Assembly (NCBI GenBank): GCA_038206725.1
Contig: JBBRAO010000013.1
Location: 1-64,000 of the forward strand
Direction of reading: 5' to 3'
Length of the DNA stretch: 64,000 bases
Source: JBAXXL01 sp038206725
GTDB taxonomy: Bacteria; Bacteroidota; Ignavibacteria; Kapaibacteriales; UBA2268
This document shows positions 38,217 to 48,133 of the stretch, one piece after another. Every line of letters starts with the position of its first letter. The stretch's first letter is position 1. The notes under the pieces were generated by a model. The model saw nothing but the letters and a program-made list of their open reading frames with translations, made no database searches and had not been told where the DNA came from. The translations under genes and the position numbers were made by a program.

Positions 38217-40506
38217 TTTTATTTCCTTTTATTTTTATTTTACTTTTTAGCGACATTAAAACTAAAGATATAACTGTCAATAACAATGTAATGAAAGCAA
38301 TTGTTGAACCGGCTTTATAAGCCGATGATTCGTATTTAAATTCAACTTGATGGACACCGCTTGGAATAACAGCGCCACGCAAGCAATAATCCGCTCTGTA
38401 CATTTTGGTTACTTTGTTGTCTATATATACTTTCCAAGCCGGATACCATACTTCGGAAGCCACCAAAATTGCTTTTCTATCGCTTTTCACACTTAAAACG
38501 ATATGGTTCGATTTATATTCCTTAACCCCGACCTTTCCGTTTACAGGTCCGGGTGGATTTTGCCCCATACCAGCAGGATTTTCTTCTAAAAGTGCGGTAT
38601 AGTGTAAATCAGCTTCGTTCGATTTCATCGCTCTTTCCACCGCGTTTTGACTTTTAACCTCATAGTTACCTGCTAACCAAAACCTTGGCATACGCGTATT
38701 TTTCTCGGTGTAATATACTCTTTGCTGTTGCAAATCAACCAATAATTCATATTTCGTATTCATCAAATCGTAAACATCGGATTTTGTTGGTGCGGGTGGC
38801 ATACGCAGTTGTAAATTCAGCGGATTGTAACCTTCCAACATCATAATGCGATCAACCATTCCTTGGTTGCGCTTCATCGACATAACGCCATATTTAGGAA
38901 TACGGGTATTTACACGGAATAAATCATTATTAGATGACGGAATGAACATTGCTTTTTGTTCAGGTGCCAACGCATAAGCATCTTCAACACTTTGTTTACC
39001 TTTGTTAAAGTCGCCGCCGACTAAAAGCAAATCAATAAATATGACCGATGCTAAAACAAACGCAGGTATGGTTCTTGTTAATTTGCTTTTCAGCATAAAA
39101 TATCCGCATATAAAAGTCAATACGGAGAATATCAATGTATTCATACCTTGCGAACTAACGAAATCAATATTTTCGGCGGGTGTATTGAGCATACCTTGTA
39201 AGACATTCGTCAAAGCAAGAATGCCAAATAACGCCGGAACAGAACTTGCTATAAGCAAATACTTCATTGCCGGTTTGGTGATTTTAACACTTGATAGGTA
39301 ATCCGCACCGTAAGCCGCTAAAATTGAAAAACCGAATACAGCGAAAATCATAATACGCGCCGGCATACGGAAAGTACCGAATAGCGGTAAATTATAGAAC
39401 AAGCCGTGGATGAAGAAATTGCTCCCAAGTGCGAACAAAACCCCGAAAATTGATATAAAAAGCAGGAAGCCCACCATTCGTTGGCGCCACATAGCTATAA
39501 TTGCTATCAAGCCTAATATAAATATGCCTATACCAAAATAAAACGCCGTATCCCAGTAATAGTAATATGGAGCCGGTTTTTCATTTGTTACTAATGTAAA
39601 TTGTGCTTCCTGAGTATTTTCAGCATTTATATAACCGAAAACCTTAGGTAAGAATGTTTGCAGTAATTGTTTATATTCCAATGAACCTTCGGCAGAGGTT
39701 TTTTGCGTTGTTTCCTGACGAACAGAATAACTGAACATTTCCTTAGATGGCATATATTGAATCATATATATACCTGCGGCAATAGCCACCGCTATAGCGG
39801 CTGAACCGAGGTATAATACGATATCGTTTGTCTTTTTGAATTCTTTCTTACGCAGGTTTGCCACCAAATCCCAAACGAAATACAAGAATAAGAATAATAG
39901 CAAATATAAGGTCGTTTGCGGATGCCCGGAAAGCAACATCATCGCCAATATTAGACCCGACCACAGCGCGTAATATATCTTTCGCTGGTCCAATGCCTTT
40001 TTGAAAAACAGGAATGCTAGCGGGAACCAAGCGAAGTGATATATCATCATCGGATGGAAAACGTGGCAAATAAAAATCATCGAGAAGGAGTATCCAATTG
40101 CTCCTATCAACGCTCCGGCAAAGTTGAGTTTCAAGCTTCGTATCAGCAGGAACATCGTTATCTGTGCTAAAAAGAAATGTAGGATAATCAATAATTGAAG
40201 GGCATTCGATGTAAGCACCCCATCGTGAACGAAAAAGTCCATAACGCGGTTCAAAGGATAGTAAAACCCGACCTGTGGGTCAGCCAAAAAAGGCATCCCG
40301 CTGAAGGTATATGGATTCCAAAATGGAACAATACCCGACGATGACTCTACAGCCGCGTAATTTTGAAGCGGATAAACTTGCTCCACAAAATCTTCCCAGA
40401 AAAAACTGTCTCCGGAAATCTGTCCCCAAAACATAATTGCAGTAGTAACGAGAAATACCGCTATGGCTATTAAAACCTTATAATCAAATTGTAACTTCTT
40501 TTTCAT
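38209..40506 (-). CDS. YfhO-family multi-pass membrane protein
   Basis: The 765-aa protein has about a dozen membrane helices (first at 10-27, last at about 735-755) and a long extracytoplasmic segment (about 500-730) with MLEGYNPLNLQLR, YYTEKNTRMPRFWLAG and PAWKVYIDNKV, all typical of the YfhO family. YfhO-type proteins are GT-C-like and linked to glycosylation of envelope polymers such as lipoteichoic acid in Firmicutes; in this lineage the substrate is unknown. Its end overlaps ribH by 8 bp, suggesting translational coupling without an obvious functional link. Confidence 0.82.
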   Translation of the reverse strand: MKKKLQFDYKVLIAIAVFLVTTAIMFWGQISGDSFFWEDFVEQVYPLQNYAAVESSSGIVPFWNPYTFSGMPFLADPQVGFYYPLNRVMDFFVHDGVLTSNALQLLIILHFFLAQITMFLLIRSLKLNFAGALIGAIGYSFSMIFICHVFHPMMIYHFAWFPLAFLFFKKALDQRKIYYALWSGLILAMMLLSGHPQTTLYLLLFLFLYFVWDLVANLRKKEFKKTNDIVLYLGSAAIAVAIAAGIYMIQYMPSKEMFSYSVRQETTQKTSAEGSLEYKQLLQTFLPKVFGYINAENTQEAQFTLVTNEKPAPYYYYWDTAFYFGIGIFILGLIAIIAMWRQRMVGFLLFISIFGVLFALGSNFFIHGLFYNLPLFGTFRMPARIMIFAVFGFSILAAYGADYLSSVKITKPAMKYLLIASSVPALFGILALTNVLQGMLNTPAENIDFVSSQGMNTLIFSVLTFICGYFMLKSKLTRTIPAFVLASVIFIDLLLVGGDFNKGKQSVEDAYALAPEQKAMFIPSSNNDLFRVNTRIPKYGVMSMKRNQGMVDRIMMLEGYNPLNLQLRMPPAPTKSDVYDLMNTKYELLVDLQQQRVYYTEKNTRMPRFWLAGNYEVKSQNAVERAMKSNEADLHYTALLEENPAGMGQNPPGPVNGKVGVKEYKSNHIVLSVKSDRKAILVASEVWYPAWKVYIDNKVTKMYRADYCLRGAVIPSGVHQVEFKYESSAYKAGSTIAFITLLLTVISLVLMSLKSKIKIKGNKNA

Positions 40507-40640
40507 AACTTTGAAATATTATTTATAAATTATTCTACAAAAAAATGCAATATAGCAAAAAAATATCATATAACATTAGGGCAAATCCTTATTCAATATA
40601 AATCTACCCAATAAATGATTTATTTTTTGTCTAAATTGTA

Positions 40641-42098
40641 TTATTCACTTTTTGTAATGTCATATCCTTCGCGGCTATCTTTAATAGTATAGCCTTTTTC
40701 GGCAATTTCTTTGCGCAATTTATCGGCAAGTTCCCAATTTTTTGCCGTTTTTGCATTGAATCGTTCTTCTGCTAATTTTTTTATTTCATCGGGTATATCA
40801 ACAACCTCAATTGGGCGTTCTGTAAAAACCCAGCTCGCAAAGATTTTATTAATATCTTGTAAAAGTTTTATGAGCTCATTGTTTGCCGATTCAGTCATCT
40901 TTTTGGCGTCGTTAGCGTTGATAAAGCCGAATAAATGCGCTAATGCTTTAGGAGTATGAACATCATTAGCCAATTCTTTGAATATTGAAGTCCGTAAAGC
41001 ATCTATATCAGCCGCTATATCACCGTACTGCCGTTCAAAAAGTTCATAAATATATTCTTGAATGCGCAAACGTGCTTTTCTTCCGGCTTTTAAACCGTCG
41101 AAAGTGAAATTTAATTTTGTCCGGTAATGAGCTGACATCATTGAATAACGAATATCTATTGGATCAATACCTTTATCAATTAAATCGCGCAAAGTATAGA
41201 AATTTCCGGCGGATTTGCTCATTTTCTCCCCTTCAATTTCCAAAAATTCGTTATGACAGAAAAATGCGGTTGGGTCTATTCCATAACCTGCTTTGCTTTG
41301 GGCTATTTCGTCTTCGTGGTGTGGAAATTTCAAATCCACCCCACCTGTATGAATGTCGAAGGGTAATCCTAAAATTTCGTGTTCCATTGCAGAACATTCC
41401 AGATGCCAACCGGGTCTTCCGGGAAGCGATTCACCATCCAACTCAAATTCCCAGCACGGTTCACCTTCTTTAAATCCCTTCCATAAAACAAAATCCGAAG
41501 CACTTTCGCGTTCGTATTCGTCGGCATCTACTCTGACACCTTCGCGGAAGTTTTCAAAATCTATATGAAACAAGCGTCCGTATTTATCATCTTTGCTCCA
41601 TTTACCAACGTTGAAATAAACCGAACCGTTTGCTACGTAAGCATAACCATTTTTATAAATACGTAGTATTAAATCTTGCATTATATCTATATGTTCGGTT
41701 GCGCGAGGCATCATATAGAAATCTTCAGATCGGATACCTAATTTAGCTATATCATCAATGAATTCTTTTTCGTAATAAAGCGTAAATAGACGCAAATTCT
41801 CCTTAGGGTCAGCAGTTTGTTCACCCATTTCCACTTGCCAAGAGCCACTTTCGGGTTGTGAATTGCGGATTGTTTTGTCGTCAATATTAGTAATATTCAT
41901 TACCCACCGCATTTTATAACCGCCTACAGTGCGAAGTACTCTTTGCAGAAGATCGGCAAACAAAAATGCGCGCATATTGCCTATATGTGCTATGTTATAA
42001 ACTGTTGGACCGCAGGAATACATCCGTACAACTTCGTCACGGATTGGTTGAAAATCTTCTATTTTACGAGGTTCTGAATTGAATAATTTTATTTGCAT
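40641..42098 (-). CDS. cysS: Cysteinyl-tRNA synthetase
   Basis: Charges tRNA-Cys. The 485-aa class I synthetase has the zinc-binding start MYSCGPTVYN, HIGH-like AHIGNMRAFLF, WHLECSAMEHE and the signature KMSKSAGNF. Length and motif order are normal for CysS. It stands alone, with a hairpin upstream that ends the sigma factor gene and 134 bp to the next gene downstream. Confidence 0.95.
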   Translation of the reverse strand: MQIKLFNSEPRKIEDFQPIRDEVVRMYSCGPTVYNIAHIGNMRAFLFADLLQRVLRTVGGYKMRWVMNITNIDDKTIRNSQPESGSWQVEMGEQTADPKENLRLFTLYYEKEFIDDIAKLGIRSEDFYMMPRATEHIDIMQDLILRIYKNGYAYVANGSVYFNVGKWSKDDKYGRLFHIDFENFREGVRVDADEYERESASDFVLWKGFKEGEPCWEFELDGESLPGRPGWHLECSAMEHEILGLPFDIHTGGVDLKFPHHEDEIAQSKAGYGIDPTAFFCHNEFLEIEGEKMSKSAGNFYTLRDLIDKGIDPIDIRYSMMSAHYRTKLNFTFDGLKAGRKARLRIQEYIYELFERQYGDIAADIDALRTSIFKELANDVHTPKALAHLFGFINANDAKKMTESANNELIKLLQDINKIFASWVFTERPIEVVDIPDEIKKLAEERFNAKTAKNWELADKLRKEIAEKGYTIKDSREGYDITKSE

Positions 42099-42210
42099 TA
42101 GACTTTGGATTTTGTAAAAAATACTTGATTAAAACGTACAATTGCTTTTATAATTGTTAAAATGATTCGAAATTTGGATTTAGTATTAGATTAATTGTGA
42201 ACTTGCACAA

Positions 42211-42249
42211 AAAACTCGTTCCCAAGCCGATGCTCAGGAACGAGTTTTT
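42211..42249 (-). terminator. Terminator after the sigma factor gene (family B variant)
   Basis: Twelve-bp stem AAAACTCGTTCC/GGAACGAGTTTT with loop CAAGCCGATGCTCA. A/T runs on both sides make it bidirectional. It contains a family B-like core, so a repeat copy seems to serve as terminator. Confidence 0.8.
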
Positions 42250-42308
42250 ATAATTTTTACTTTACAGAAGATAGTAGCGACGAAGTTTCAATACTCCGTT
42301 GTTAAAAT

Positions 42309-43169
42309 TTAGCCTAAGTATGTTCTAAGCGATTTCGAACGAGAGGCGTGTCTTAATCTTCTGATTGCTTTTTCCTTAATCTGTCTAACGCGCTCGCGTG
42401 TCAGACTGAATTTTTCGCCAATTTCTTCAAGAGTAAGCGCTTGACCTTCCAATCCAAAATACAGTTTTATAACTTCAGCCTCTCTAACAGAAAGCGACTC
42501 TAAAACCTGTAGAACCTCAACTCTTAAGGATTCGCGTATAAGCTCTGAATCGGGAGGTGGTTGCTGATCGTTCGGAAGAACGTCGAGCAAACGATTGTCT
42601 TCACCTTGAACAAATGGAGCATCTACTGATAGATGTCTTCCCGAAATCTTAATCGTATCGGAAATTTCGGTTATTGACATATTCAATTGCTCCGCTAATT
42701 CCGCGGCTGTTGGCTGGCGTTCAAATTCCTGCTCCAATTCACTGAATTTTTTTCCGATTTTATTTAGGGCACCCACACGGTTTAGCGGTAAACGAACAAT
42801 ACGTGATTGCTCTGCCAATGCTTGTAAAATGGATTGTCTAATCCACCATACAGCGTAAGATATAAATTTGAAACCGCGAGTTTCATCGAAGCGTTTTGCG
42901 GCTTTAATTAAGCCCAAGTTACCTTCGTTGATTAAATCGCCTAACGATAAGCCTTGATTTTGATATTGTTTAGCAACCGATACAACGAAGCGTAAATTGG
43001 CTTTCACCAAACGTTCCATTGCGGCGTTGCTTTCATACCCGCCTTTTTTGATTTTTTGAGCGAGATCAATTTCCTCTTCAGCGTGAAGAAGATCAACTCG
43101 TCCAATTTCTTGCAGGTATTTATCTAAAGATTGGCTTTCGCGGTTAGTATATTGTTTTGTAATTCTCAT
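42309..43169 (-). CDS. rpoD: Primary-type RNA polymerase sigma factor (RpoD/SigA)
   Basis: The 286-aa sigma-70 factor has region 1.2 ([21 protein letters not shown]), region 2 ([56 protein letters not shown], split here only for length by the family's known blocks 2.1-2.4), region 3 and region 4 ([29 protein letters not shown]). It lacks region 1.1, which is usual for Bacteroidota and Chlorobiota. It is most likely the housekeeping factor that reads the TAnnTTTG elements in this window. Another group-1-like factor elsewhere cannot be excluded. Confidence 0.9.
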   Translation of the reverse strand: MRITKQYTNRESQSLDKYLQEIGRVDLLHAEEEIDLAQKIKKGGYESNAAMERLVKANLRFVVSVAKQYQNQGLSLGDLINEGNLGLIKAAKRFDETRGFKFISYAVWWIRQSILQALAEQSRIVRLPLNRVGALNKIGKKFSELEQEFERQPTAAELAEQLNMSITEISDTIKISGRHLSVDAPFVQGEDNRLLDVLPNDQQPPPDSELIRESLRVEVLQVLESLSVREAEVIKLYFGLEGQALTLEEIGEKFSLTRERVRQIKEKAIRRLRHASRSKSLRTYLG

Positions 43170-43303
43170 TAAAATTTCCGACTATTTCGCAACTATACAA
43201 AAGATTCCTTGACGTTAATAAAAAATCATTATTGTAAAAAAAACCCAACCGCACTTTTAAAACACAATTTTCTAAATTAATCAAATATATGATTTAAACA
43301 ACT

Positions 43304-44374
43304 TTATTCGTCGTTATTGACGTGTTTGTGGTGCAATCTCCAAACAGCTATTTTACCGCTTTTCATTTCTATAGGAGCCAATAAATTTTCTGTTTTCAGG
43401 TGTTTATAAAATTCATCCAATAATTTTTCAATTTCGGCAATAGATTCTATAGTAACTAACCTTTTTCTATACTCTTCCGAATGTGGAATGTCTTTCAAAT
43501 ATCCGGAGTAATGCTTTCTGAACGCCAACAAACCTTTTACCCCGTTTTCTTTATATGAATAGCTTAAGTGTAGCTTGCAAGTTTCAATGCGTTGTTCGAT
43601 TGAGATCAAGTCCGATATGATACCGGTTTCTATGTATTGCTTAGCTTGCTTGAATATAAAAGGATTGCCGATAGCTCCGCGCCCTATCATTACACCGTCG
43701 CAACCTTCTGTCTCCATAGCCGATTTGGCATCTTCCGCTGTATATACGTCCCCATTTAAGAACAAAGGAATGTTGATATGCTTTTTAACTTTGGTAATAT
43801 AAGACCAATCAGCATCGCCCCCCATACCTTGACTTCGTGTTCGACAATGCAGAGATATGGCTTGAACTCCTGCTTCTTCTAATCTTGGTGCTAATTCTTC
43901 TATAATTATAGAATCAAAATCCCAACCCAAACGTGTTTTAATAGTTAGGGGTATATCAGCCGAGCCGCAAATATCAGAGCAAATACGTGCAATTTCGACC
44001 ATTGCGTCTGGATGTCTCAGCATACCGGCTCCGGCGTTTCGTCGGACTATATCCGGTTTCCAGCACCCGAAATTCAAATCAATTATATCGGGTTTGAAGT
44101 CAAGTGTCTTCATGACCGCTTCAGCCATAATATTAGCATTACCAGAATATAGCTGGATAGCGAAAGGTCTTTCCTCTGCGTCAAACAAAGTTCTTTTGTT
44201 TATTTTTTCAGAACCATTCAGAAATCCTTCGGCTTGGACAAATTCGCTGTAGATAATATCGGCACCCATCATTTTGCAAATCATACGGAAAGAATAGTCG
44301 TTTATCCCATCCATAGGGGCCAAAAGCAAAGGGTTTATCATTCTGATTTTGCCGAGAGTGGTTTCTTTTTGCAT
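43304..44374 (-). CDS. tRNA-dihydrouridine synthase (DusB-like)
   Basis: An FMN enzyme that reduces uridines in tRNA D-loops. The 356-aa TIM-barrel has NPLLLAPMDGINDYSFR, IIYSEFVQAEGFL, the catalytic-Cys segment NFGCWKPDIVRRNAGAGML, KTRLGWD and GVMIGRGAIGNPF. The residues after the Cys (WKPDIVRRN) differ somewhat from the common CPVKKVVKR, so it may be a divergent Dus branch. Its start is 1 bp after the stop of mnmG, another tRNA-modification gene, and they form an operon. Confidence 0.9.
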   Translation of the reverse strand: MQKETTLGKIRMINPLLLAPMDGINDYSFRMICKMMGADIIYSEFVQAEGFLNGSEKINKRTLFDAEERPFAIQLYSGNANIMAEAVMKTLDFKPDIIDLNFGCWKPDIVRRNAGAGMLRHPDAMVEIARICSDICGSADIPLTIKTRLGWDFDSIIIEELAPRLEEAGVQAISLHCRTRSQGMGGDADWSYITKVKKHINIPLFLNGDVYTAEDAKSAMETEGCDGVMIGRGAIGNPFIFKQAKQYIETGIISDLISIEQRIETCKLHLSYSYKENGVKGLLAFRKHYSGYLKDIPHSEEYRKRLVTIESIAEIEKLLDEFYKHLKTENLLAPIEMKSGKIAVWRLHHKHVNNDE

Positions 44375-44375
44375 T

Positions 44376-46250
44376 CTATTTCAGGTAAAGTGACAAAATT
44401 GAAATGTCGGAAGCGGAAACGCCCGAAATACGCGATGCCTGACCCAACGACCCCGGACGGATTTTGATTAATTTTTCGCGTGCTTCGTTCGAAAAGGAAG
44501 TGATTTTGTTATAGTCGAAATTATCAGGAATAAACTTATGCTCGTTGTTGAGGAAGTACTCAATATCTTTCAATTGGCGGGCGATATAGCCTTCGTATTT
44601 TATCTCGAAACCGGCTTGAAGAACAGCTTTTTTGTCTTTGGCAAGTTCCGCAAAAACCTCGCTTGGTGTTTCGCTATTTGATAGCGAAAGGTTCATCAAA
44701 TCCGCAAAATCGGTTTTGCTTCTTTTGGTTAGGTTATAAATGTCGGTTGTGCCTGTGACCTCCGATTCCTCTACGCTCAACAAGTATTCGTTGACTATTT
44801 CTTTGGTGAGTTTTACTTTTTTTGATTCTTCGATTGAAGATTCTATCAGCTCTTTTCTTAACATCACTTTTTCAAAAATCTCATCTTCGATTAAACCGAA
44901 TTTGTTTGCATATTTCATCAAACGGAAATCGGCGTTATCCTGCCTTAAGAGCAAACGATATTCGGCTAACGAGGTGAACATACGGTAAGGTTCTTCGGTG
45001 CTTTTATTAACCAAATCATCAACCAAAACTCCGATATAGGATTCCGCGCGTGTCAATATGAACGGCTCTTCGTTATTGATTTTCAGAGCGGCGTTTATAC
45101 CGGCTACAATTCCTTGTCCAGCGGCTTCTTCATAACCTGAAGTTCCGTTGATTTGTCCGGCAAAGTAAAGTCCGGCGACATCTTTCGTTTCCAATGTGAA
45201 TTTCAATTGATAGGGATAAAAATAATCGTATTCGATAGCATATCCGGCGCGGATGATTTCGGCATTTTCTAAGCCTATGATACTGTTAATTCCCTTTTGC
45301 TGAATATCAACTGGTAGGGAGGTTGAAAAACCGTTTACATATATAGAGTCGTCGTTCAAGCCTTCGGGTTCGAGCAAAATTTTGTGGCTGTCTCTGTCGG
45401 CAAATCTATTAATCTTATCTTCAATCGAAGGACAATAGCGCGGTCCAATTCCTTTGATTCTTCCTTGGAACAATGGCGATCTATCAAATCCCGTTCTTAA
45501 AATATCGTGAGTTTCTTTACTTGTTTCAGTGCCGTAGCACATAATTTTGTTTTCAACGTAATTGGTTTTATAAGAAAATGCTTCGGGTTCTTTGTCGCCG
45601 GGTTCTGGCTTTAGCTTGGAATAATCTAAGCTTTTGGCTGAAATCCGCGGAGGTGTGCCTGTTTTTAATCTGCCGACTTCGAAGCCGACGGATTTCAAAT
45701 CGTCCGAAAGAAATTTCACCGCGCGTTCGCCGACGCGTCCACCTTCGGTACTGTCATAACCTGTCCACATCAATCCATTTAAGAAAGTTCCGGCGCATAA
45801 AATCACAGCTTTCGCGGTAATGGTTTCATCGTTTAATGTAATTATTCCACCGACTTTATTATTCTGTATCAGGATTTGCTTGACGCTTCCTTCGCCAAAG
45901 GTTAGGTTAGGGGTTTTTTGTAAAATATCCAGCGCGAATTTCGGGTACAAATATTTATCAATCTGTGCACGGGGTGACCAAATAGCCGGACCTTTGGATT
46001 TGTTCAGCATTTTGAACTGCAAACCCGCCATATCCGCCAGGCGAGACTGCAAACCGCCAAGTGCATCTATTTCCTTTACGATATGACCTTTCGCAGTACC
46101 GCCAATAGACGGATTGCATGAGGGTCTCCCAATCGCAAATCTATCCATCGTTAGGAGTAACGTCTGCAAACCCATTTTCGCCGTTGCATTACATGCCTCT
46201 ATTCCAGCGTGCCCACCGCCGACAACAATTACATCGAATTTATTATTCAT
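44376..46250 (-). CDS. mnmG: tRNA uridine-5-carboxymethylaminomethyl(34) synthesis enzyme MnmG
   Basis: With MnmE, this FAD protein makes the cmnm5 modification at wobble U34. The 624-aa protein has the FAD motif GGGHAGIEACNATAKMGL, SCNPSIGGTAKGHIVKEIDALGG, GTFLNGLMW, RLKTGTPPR, and the late GYEEAAGQGIVAGINAAL. Length is standard. It is the first gene of a two-gene tRNA-modification operon with the dihydrouridine synthase gene. The divergent gene starts about 80 bp upstream. Confidence 0.95.
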   Translation of the reverse strand: MNNKFDVIVVGGGHAGIEACNATAKMGLQTLLLTMDRFAIGRPSCNPSIGGTAKGHIVKEIDALGGLQSRLADMAGLQFKMLNKSKGPAIWSPRAQIDKYLYPKFALDILQKTPNLTFGEGSVKQILIQNNKVGGIITLNDETITAKAVILCAGTFLNGLMWTGYDSTEGGRVGERAVKFLSDDLKSVGFEVGRLKTGTPPRISAKSLDYSKLKPEPGDKEPEAFSYKTNYVENKIMCYGTETSKETHDILRTGFDRSPLFQGRIKGIGPRYCPSIEDKINRFADRDSHKILLEPEGLNDDSIYVNGFSTSLPVDIQQKGINSIIGLENAEIIRAGYAIEYDYFYPYQLKFTLETKDVAGLYFAGQINGTSGYEEAAGQGIVAGINAALKINNEEPFILTRAESYIGVLVDDLVNKSTEEPYRMFTSLAEYRLLLRQDNADFRLMKYANKFGLIEDEIFEKVMLRKELIESSIEESKKVKLTKEIVNEYLLSVEESEVTGTTDIYNLTKRSKTDFADLMNLSLSNSETPSEVFAELAKDKKAVLQAGFEIKYEGYIARQLKDIEYFLNNEHKFIPDNFDYNKITSFSNEAREKLIKIRPGSLGQASRISGVSASDISILSLYLK

Positions 46251-46285
46251 CTATATTTTTATTCTGTTTATTCAAAATAGTTTTA

Positions 46286-46293
46286 TAATTTTG
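46286..46293 (+). promoter_or_regulatory. -7 element (TAATTTTG)
   Basis: Matches TAnnTTTG. A transcript would start near 46300, which rules out earlier in-frame starts for the next gene and supports TTG at 46330. Confidence 0.45.
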
Positions 46294-46329
46294 AAGATTG
46301 TACATTTATTAAATACAAAAATACGCAAA

Positions 46330-47874
46330 TTGACTAAATCTAAATCAAATATCTTAAAACTATGTGTTTTTGCCACCGGACTTTCGGGTGTGGTCGCGGA
46401 ATACATATTGGCGACTTTGGCAACTTACTTCCTTGGTGACTCTGTAGTTCAGTGGGCTTTAATTGTTTCGGTAATGCTTTTTTCAATGGGATTGGGGAGC
46501 AGATTGAGCAAATTTGTTCATACTAATCTGCTGGTAAGTTTTATAACGATAGAATTTATATTGTCCTTATTCGTAGCTTTCTCATCGCTAATAACCTATA
46601 CCACAGCGGCATTTACACAATATACCGGATTGATGGTCTATTCGCTCAGTATTATAATCGGTACTCTGATAGGAATGGAAATACCATTGGTTATTCGATT
46701 GAATAAGGAATTCGAAAGCTTGCGGATAAACATCGCCAGCGTGATGGAAAAGGATTATTATGGCAGTTTGCTGGGCGGTGTGTTCTTCGTATTTGTCGGA
46801 TTGCCTTATCTTGGATTGACATATACGCCGTTTGTTTTAGGAACTGTTAATTTTTCGGTAGCTATGGTGTTATTACTTTCCACATCCAAAACACTAACAG
46901 CAAAACACAAACGATTTACTTGGGCGGCGTCTGTGTTGGTTGCTTGTTTATTAATTGGCGGATCATTTATGGCGAAGCCTATAATTATATTCGGTGAGCA
47001 GGCGAAGTACAAAGATAAAGTGGTATTTTCACAGCAATCCAGATATCAGAAGATAGTTATCACTCAATGGAAAAACGATTTCTGGCTTTTTATTGACGGT
47101 AATTTACAGCTTTGCTCGATGGACGAAGCACTATACCACGAACCTCTGGTTCATCCGGCGGTTGTAATCGCACGTAAGCCGAGGAATATTTTGGTTTTGG
47201 GAGGGGGCGACGGTTGTGCTATTCGAGAACTGCTGAAATATAAATTCATTGAGAAAATCACGATTTGCGATTTGGACCCTAAAATGACCGATTTAGCGCG
47301 CTTTAATCCGATTATCCGAAAGTTGAACCAAAACTCGATGAATAATCCGAAAGTCAAAATAGTAAATACAGACGGTTTTAACTATATCTCACAATCAAAA
47401 GATATCTATGATTTGATAGTAATTGACCTTCCCGACCCGCGCACGGTGGAGTTGAGCCGATTATATTCGGTTGAGTTTTACGGATTGTGCAAGCATAGTT
47501 TGGGTGTGAATGGGGCGATGGTTACCCACGCGACAAGCCCATATTACGCACCGATGGCATTCCGCTGTATCGAGAAGACAATCCAAGCGGCGGGGTTCAA
47601 TGTATTGACTTTGCACAACCAGATACTTTCGATGGGAGAGTGGGGATGGGCGATAGGTTCACCGACAATGTCCAAAGCCGAGATGATGAACGTTTTAGCC
47701 AAATCCAGTTTCGATGCGATAAAAACCCGTTGGCTCGACAACGAAGGTATGAAAATGATGATGTACTTCGGTAAGGATTTCTATAATAAAACCACCGACA
47801 GCATACGAATCAACAAAATGAACGACCCTGTCCTATATCGCTACTATTTGAGAAGCAACTGGGATTTGTATTAA
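46330..47874 (+). CDS. Membrane-anchored spermidine synthase-like methyltransferase-fold protein
   Basis: The frame is open from 46114, but that part runs antisense through mnmG and is not protein-like. I place the start at TTG 46330, after a -7 element at 46286 (TTG 46291 is the alternative). The product (514 aa) has about seven membrane helices (LCVFATGLSGVVAEYILATL onward) and then a spermidine synthase domain: VLGGGDGCAIRELLKY, ITICDLDPKMTDLAR, IVIDLPDPRTVELSRLYSVEFY. The catalytic Asp of aminopropyltransferases is present. Such fused proteins are common in bacteria, but their substrate is seldom known. Confidence 0.8.
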   Translation: MTKSKSNILKLCVFATGLSGVVAEYILATLATYFLGDSVVQWALIVSVMLFSMGLGSRLSKFVHTNLLVSFITIEFILSLFVAFSSLITYTTAAFTQYTGLMVYSLSIIIGTLIGMEIPLVIRLNKEFESLRINIASVMEKDYYGSLLGGVFFVFVGLPYLGLTYTPFVLGTVNFSVAMVLLLSTSKTLTAKHKRFTWAASVLVACLLIGGSFMAKPIIIFGEQAKYKDKVVFSQQSRYQKIVITQWKNDFWLFIDGNLQLCSMDEALYHEPLVHPAVVIARKPRNILVLGGGDGCAIRELLKYKFIEKITICDLDPKMTDLARFNPIIRKLNQNSMNNPKVKIVNTDGFNYISQSKDIYDLIVIDLPDPRTVELSRLYSVEFYGLCKHSLGVNGAMVTHATSPYYAPMAFRCIEKTIQAAGFNVLTLHNQILSMGEWGWAIGSPTMSKAEMMNVLAKSSFDAIKTRWLDNEGMKMMMYFGKDFYNKTTDSIRINKMNDPVLYRYYLRSNWDLY

Positions 47875-48133
47875 AGAAATTATAAATTATAAATGCGAAA
47901 ATCCGAAAAACCTTATTTCCCATATCAACCTTAGTAGAAAATTCGATAAGATCATCGTTTAACCTTATTGCCTTGTTAGTTGCCAATAAATTGTATCTCA
48001 TCAGGGTTTCGTTTTTCGGACCCCTTTTTATGAGATTTAGGTTGAAAGACCAAGCAATACTACAAAAAATAGCTGGGCATAAACTATATTTTCAAATTTC
48101 CGTCTTTATTGTATAAACAATTGAAATGAAAGT

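Noticed and set aside
40507..40640. FMN riboswitch for ribH
   Set aside because: ribH is translated from within the message of the upstream membrane protein gene, and no FMN-box conserved segments appear before either gene.
46114..46329. N-terminal extension of the spermidine synthase-like gene to an ATG at 46114
   Set aside because: It runs antisense through the start of mnmG, reads unlike protein of this family, and lies upstream of the probable promoter at 46286.
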